Shown: positions 47,198 through 49,995 of the stretch, piece after piece
Layout of the letters: the number at the start of each line of letters is the position of its first letter
Numbering within the stretch: the stretch's first letter is position 1
DNA from: an uncultured Christensenella sp.
GTDB lineage: Bacteria > Bacillota > Clostridia > Christensenellales > Borkfalkiaceae
Assembly: GCA_910583545.1 (NCBI GenBank)
Contig: CAJTXM010000015.1
Span: 1 to 49,995, forward strand
Direction: 5' to 3'
Length of the DNA: 49,995 nucleotides
Position numbers and translations under genes: made by a program
Notes under the pieces: generated by a model
Databases searched by the model: none
Seen by the model: the letters and a program-made list of their open reading frames with translations, nothing else
What the model was told of the DNA's origin: nothing

Positions 47198-47563
47198 TTA
47201 AGCTCTGCGTCTGATATTGACGGCGATTCCCGTAATCGCTCCGCTTACCACGCCTAAAACGATTTCCAGAATAAATTTCCAGCTGAAACTTAAAGACTGA
47301 GAAATTAGTCCGTACAAGAGATAAGTTACTATTACTGCTGCAAAACCGTAAATTATCCCCTTTAACCAACCTTTTTCACCCCTTATGAAAATGAGTCCGC
47401 CGACAACTATCGAAACTATTTTAAAAACCTGATTTACCGGTTTGACCGCGTTCATAGGCAATGAAAAAAGCTGAATGATAAGCGTAAAAATAAGCACGAA
47501 CACCAGCGACGCTATTACAGCCGCAGAAGCCGCCTTGACTATCTGAAAAACGTTCTTTCTCAT
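47198..47563 (-). CDS. TIGR04086-family membrane protein
   Basis: 121 residues with four membrane helices and the conserved segments NQVFKIVSIVVGGLIFIRGEKGWLKGI and LGVVSGAITGIAVN. The TIGR04086 (YrzE-like) family is found beside yajC and scfA in many clostridia; function unknown. Its Shine-Dalgarno GGAGG is contained in the 3' arm of the hairpin that follows yajC. Confidence 0.85.
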   Translation of the reverse strand: MRKNVFQIVKAASAAVIASLVFVLIFTLIIQLFSLPMNAVKPVNQVFKIVSIVVGGLIFIRGEKGWLKGIIYGFAAVIVTYLLYGLISQSLSFSWKFILEIVLGVVSGAITGIAVNIRRRA

Positions 47564-47565
47564 AT

Positions 47566-47599
47566 AAAAACCTCCGCTTTAATCTATGCGGAGGTTTTT
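47566..47599 (-). terminator. Hairpin after yajC that also masks a ribosome-binding site
   Basis: Minus strand arms AAAAACCTCCGC and GCGGAGGTTTTT (12 bp, 10-nt loop). The 3' arm holds GGAGG for the next gene and the T5; the ATG follows 2 nt later. Confidence 0.8.
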
Positions 47600-47606
47600 A
47601 AAAATA

Positions 47607-48134
47607 TTAATTCTTTTTAGTTGTTTTTTTCTTTGCAGGCTTTTTTTCGGGGACTTCCTCTTCGGGGACTTCCTCTTCGGGAACTTCCTCTTTCTTTTCC
47701 TCGGTTTTAACTTCTTCGACGGGCGCTACGTCGGCAAAGGGCTCTTCGGGAGCTTCCGTCTTAACTTCCCCGCCGTCTTCCGTCTTTACTTCTTCCTCTG
47801 AGGAAACAGGAGCATTTTTCTCAACGACGGCGTCGGTCTGATAAATAGCCTGTCTGTCAAATTTGATGAAAGACTTGCCGGACTGCTCTGTACCCGTTTC
47901 CAGAACGAAGGTATTCTCTTCGGTGTCGACTTCAACGACTATTCCGCAGATACCGCCTATAGTTTTGACTTTGTTGCCGGGTTTTACGGCGTCGATGAGG
48001 CTCTTTGCGTCCTCTTCCTGTTTTTTACGGCGTCTGCTTGAAAACACGAACATTACGATTATGGCTACAACGAGTACGCCTAAAATTATATAGGTGGAAA
48101 CTTGCGAACCGCTTATCAAAAGGTTACTGAACAT
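47607..48134 (-). CDS. yajC: Preprotein translocase subunit YajC, long-tailed
   Basis: 175 residues from the ATG at 48134 with GGAG 9 nt upstream. One N-terminal membrane helix (about 12-31), RRRKKQEED, then the conserved YajC core KPGNKVKTIGGICGIVVEVD. After residue 95 comes an unusual 80-residue low-complexity tail, first acidic (Glu/Val/Thr), then three VPEEE-type repeats, then Lys-rich (KKPAKKKTTKKN). Ordinary YajC is 90-110 residues. It works with SecD/SecF, encoded downstream. Confidence 0.92.
   Translation of the reverse strand: MFSNLLISGSQVSTYIILGVLVVAIIVMFVFSSRRRKKQEEDAKSLIDAVKPGNKVKTIGGICGIVVEVDTEENTFVLETGTEQSGKSFIKFDRQAIYQTDAVVEKNAPVSSEEEVKTEDGGEVKTEAPEEPFADVAPVEEVKTEEKKEEVPEEEVPEEEVPEKKPAKKKTTKKN
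47648..47692. repeat. Three tandem 15-bp repeats in yajC
   Basis: CGGGGACTTCCTCTT twice exactly, then a third copy with one change. They encode the repeated Val-Pro-Glu-Glu-Glu of the YajC tail. Confidence 0.85.
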
Positions 48135-48166
48135 TAATTTATTCTCCAAAATTTATTTACTTTTTT

Positions 48167-48195
48167 AATATATCTTATTTGGCTTTTTTTGGCAA
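48167..48195 (-). promoter_or_regulatory. yajC promoter
   Basis: Minus strand TTGCCA (48190-48195), 17-nt spacer, TATATT (48167-48172). The predicted start is near 48160. Confidence 0.55.
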
Positions 48196-48240
48196 GCGAT
48201 TTAATGCGCTTTAAAACAATTCATTAAACTTTCACAAATT

Positions 48241-49362
48241 TTAATTAAAACTGCCGTATTCGGCATAAAACTCTTTTGCGAAGTCTTTTAAACTGTCCGC
48301 AAAAATCGCCTCGCGCATATTCTTCATAAGTTTATGTAAAAACGTAATGTTGTGCTGACTTAAAAGCATTGCGGACAGCATCTCGTTTACGTTTATTAAA
48401 TGTCTTAAATATGCTTTCGTATAGTTATTACAGCAATAGCAATTGCAGTTTTCGTCCAGAGGCGAGAAATCTTCGCGGTATTTGCCGTTTCTTGCAACGA
48501 CTTTACCTTTCGAAGTGAACGCCGTCCCGTTCCTTGCTACGCGCGTTGCAAGCACACAGTCGAACATATCAACGCCCCTCAGCACGCCTTCGATGAGGCA
48601 ATCGGGGCTGCCGACGCCCATCAGATAGCGCGGAACGGCTTCCGGATAATACGGGCGCATAAGCTCTAAAATTTCGTACATTCTCTGCTTGGGTTCGCCG
48701 ACGGAAAGTCCGCCTATCGCAATACCGTCGGTAGCAAATTCTTTTGCTCTTTTCAAACTTTCAAGGCGCAAATCGTCGTAAAAATTTCCCTGAATTATGG
48801 GGAAGAGCGCCTGATCGTCACGCGTCTTTGCGTCAAGACAGCGTTTAAGCCAGCTGTCCGTGCGCTCCATTGCCTTTTCCGCCTGAGCGTGAGTATAGCC
48901 GTACTCGGAGCACTGATCGAACTGCATTATTATGTCCGCGCCGAGATTTTCTTCTATCGAAATTACTTTTTCGGGAGTGAACAGGTGCTTAGAGCCGTCG
49001 ACGTGGGAATTGAAAACGACGCCCTCGTCTGTAATTTTGTTCAACTTGGTTAAAGAAAATACCTGAAAACCTCCGCTGTCGGTAAGGATAGGTCCGTCCC
49101 AGTTCATAAACTTATGCAGTCCGCCGGCTTTCTTTACGAGTTCGTCGCCCGGTCGGATATATAAATGATAAGTATTGGATAAAATTATCGACGAGCCTGC
49201 TTCTTTCAATTCCTTCGGAAGCACGCCTTTGACGGTAGCCTGAGTGCCGACGGGCATATATACGGGTGTTAAAACATCGCCGTGCGGAGTATGAAAAACT
49301 CCAGCACGCGCGCCCGTGTACTTGTCGATATGTTGAACTTCAAACGAAAAATATTTTGACAT
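48241..49362 (-). CDS. tgt: tRNA-guanine (queuine) transglycosylase
   Basis: 373 residues from the ATG of MSKYFSFEV; AGGGG is about 8 nt upstream. TIM-barrel Tgt motifs: LSNTYHLYIRPG, TDSGGFQVFSL with the general base Asp, GGLSVGEP, LMGVGSPD with the nucleophile region FDCVLATRVARNG, and the zinc site CNCYCCNNYTKAYLRHL. It swaps guanine-34 of tRNA for preQ1. It follows the 137-residue hypothetical gene by 13 nt. Confidence 0.97.
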   Translation of the reverse strand: MSKYFSFEVQHIDKYTGARAGVFHTPHGDVLTPVYMPVGTQATVKGVLPKELKEAGSSIILSNTYHLYIRPGDELVKKAGGLHKFMNWDGPILTDSGGFQVFSLTKLNKITDEGVVFNSHVDGSKHLFTPEKVISIEENLGADIIMQFDQCSEYGYTHAQAEKAMERTDSWLKRCLDAKTRDDQALFPIIQGNFYDDLRLESLKRAKEFATDGIAIGGLSVGEPKQRMYEILELMRPYYPEAVPRYLMGVGSPDCLIEGVLRGVDMFDCVLATRVARNGTAFTSKGKVVARNGKYREDFSPLDENCNCYCCNNYTKAYLRHLINVNEMLSAMLLSQHNITFLHKLMKNMREAIFADSLKDFAKEFYAEYGSFN

Positions 49363-49375
49363 ACATCCGCCCCTT

Positions 49376-49789
49376 TTAATCCAGCGCTTCGTCGTTGTAG
49401 TAATCGTATTTGTCCCTGTCCGCCATTCCGATAAACTCAACGCAGTTGATCAATCTGTCGGGAAGCGGTTCGGGATTGCGCAAGTCGAACTGTCCGTACG
49501 GCGTATTCATAATTTCACCGTAATTATCCGCGACGAAAAACGCCACGCGGCAGGGACGCATATTCATAGGTTTATTGAACAGTTCGCAGATCCGTTCGCA
49601 TCCCGTCGGGTCGAGAAACTGTATTGCATACAGCTTGCTGTCGGCGCACTCGGCGTTTTCATCGCCTTTACGTCTGTTGGGACTGAACCTGCTGAAATCT
49701 ATTTTGCCGGACTTGTCGTTGATAACGGCTTCGATAAGATAGAAACCGTTGGCACAGTCAAAGCAGTTGAAAAGTTGTATATTTTTCAC
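49376..49789 (-). CDS. Hypothetical protein upstream of tgt
   Basis: 137 residues, soluble, acidic C-terminus (DRDKYDYYNDEALD). Mixed alpha/beta pattern with GFYLIEAVIN, SKLYAIQFLDPTGCERI and RVAFFVADNYGEIMN. I do not recognise a domain. Position directly before tgt suggests cotranscription. A TATAAT at 49821-49826 upstream on the same strand is a possible -10, without a good -35. Confidence 0.65.
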   Translation of the reverse strand: MKNIQLFNCFDCANGFYLIEAVINDKSGKIDFSRFSPNRRKGDENAECADSKLYAIQFLDPTGCERICELFNKPMNMRPCRVAFFVADNYGEIMNTPYGQFDLRNPEPLPDRLINCVEFIGMADRDKYDYYNDEALD

Positions 49790-49870
49790 TTTTGTACTCC
49801 GCAGAACTTATTTCTGTTTTATTATACATAATCGTCGCGTTTCGCATTTGTATAGAAATCGGATGAGGAT

Positions 49871-49995
49871 TGAAGAAGCAAGCAAGACAAGGAGAACGCG
49901 GCTTTGTCCGCAGGGAGTGTACATAGACGTACACGACCAAGGCAAAACGCAAGTTCGACATAGTATTGCGCCGCTTATAAGACAAGCATCGCGTC
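49871..49995. repeat. Dispersed intergenic repeat, copy B (cut by window end)
   Basis: Non-coding. Blocks GAAGCAAGCA, CAAGG, hairpin GTGTAC/GTACAC (49917-49922 with 49929-49934), ACGCA and TTGCGCCGC follow in the same order as copy A. It probably continues beyond the window. Confidence 0.6.

Noticed and set aside
1..49995. CRISPR arrays, rRNA or tRNA genes, transposases, prophage
   Set aside because: No regularly spaced repeats, no cloverleaf with CCA-type ends, and no recombinase or phage proteins were recognised in any gap or frame.

Overview
The window looks like chromosomal core sequence from a spore-forming, Gram-positive anaerobe of the Clostridia (Bacillota), probably an uncultured gut-type lineage. 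The evidence is the sporulation gene set (yabP, yabQ, spoVB, cwlD, sigH), the clostridial ranthipeptide pair scfA/scfB, hemZ, and clostridial gene order around tgt-yajC-secDF-recJ-relA and mrnC-rlmB-sigH-dnaX-recR. I see no rRNA or tRNA gene, CRISPR array, transposase or phage module. Most genes lie on the minus strand.

Layout. 1-4.3 kb: the tail of a SLOG/DUF1273-like gene, a metallophosphoesterase, a conserved clostridial protein of unknown function, a LysM protein, the spoVB-like flippase and two half-size TauE/SafE (TSUP) transporter genes. 4.4-8.7 kb: one 1413-residue surface protein anchored by a C-terminal membrane helix. 8.8-16 kb: an RNA m5C methyltransferase, a DnaQ-BRCT exonuclease, an unknown 243-residue protein, serS and a P-type ATPase. 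16.1-21.3 kb: a lipoprotein and gyrA/gyrB. 21.4-24.7 kb: a small zinc ribbon, a SLOG-like protein, an M50-like membrane protease, a Ppx/GppA protein, divIC, yabQ and yabP. 24.7-32.6 kb: typA, gpsA, a DJ-1 family protein, and recR-ybaB-dnaX-sigH-rlmB-mrnC. 32.7-36.3 kb: cwlD, pnp, rpsO and a gene remnant. 36.3-42.7 kb: hemZ, an MBL hydrolase, relA and recJ. 42.7-49.8 kb: secF, secD, scfB, scfA, a TIGR04086 membrane protein, yajC, tgt and a hypothetical gene.

How the genes work together. DNA supercoiling and repair (gyrAB, dnaX, recR, recJ), RNA processing and modification (pnp, mrnC, rlmB, tgt, NOP methyltransferase), Sec export (yajC, secD, secF), stringent response (relA) and sporulation are interleaved in long co-directional, often overlapping units. 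The scfA-scfB pair is a ribosomal-peptide modification system embedded in the Sec cluster, with its own promoter and an intrinsic terminator between precursor and enzyme.

The most interesting signals are regulatory. Several -10 hexamers sit 6-8 nt from a start codon that has no Shine-Dalgarno, which suggests leaderless mRNAs. A terminator/attenuator lies between scfA and scfB. One hairpin hides the ribosome-binding site of the TIGR04086 gene. A candidate sigma-E promoter overlaps the typA terminator in front of yabP. A palindrome fills the spacer of the serS promoter. A MITE-like 138-bp element lies between yabP and yabQ. Two diverged copies of a dispersed intergenic repeat share a hairpin with a compensatory base-pair change. 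All functional calls come from reading motifs; no database search was possible.
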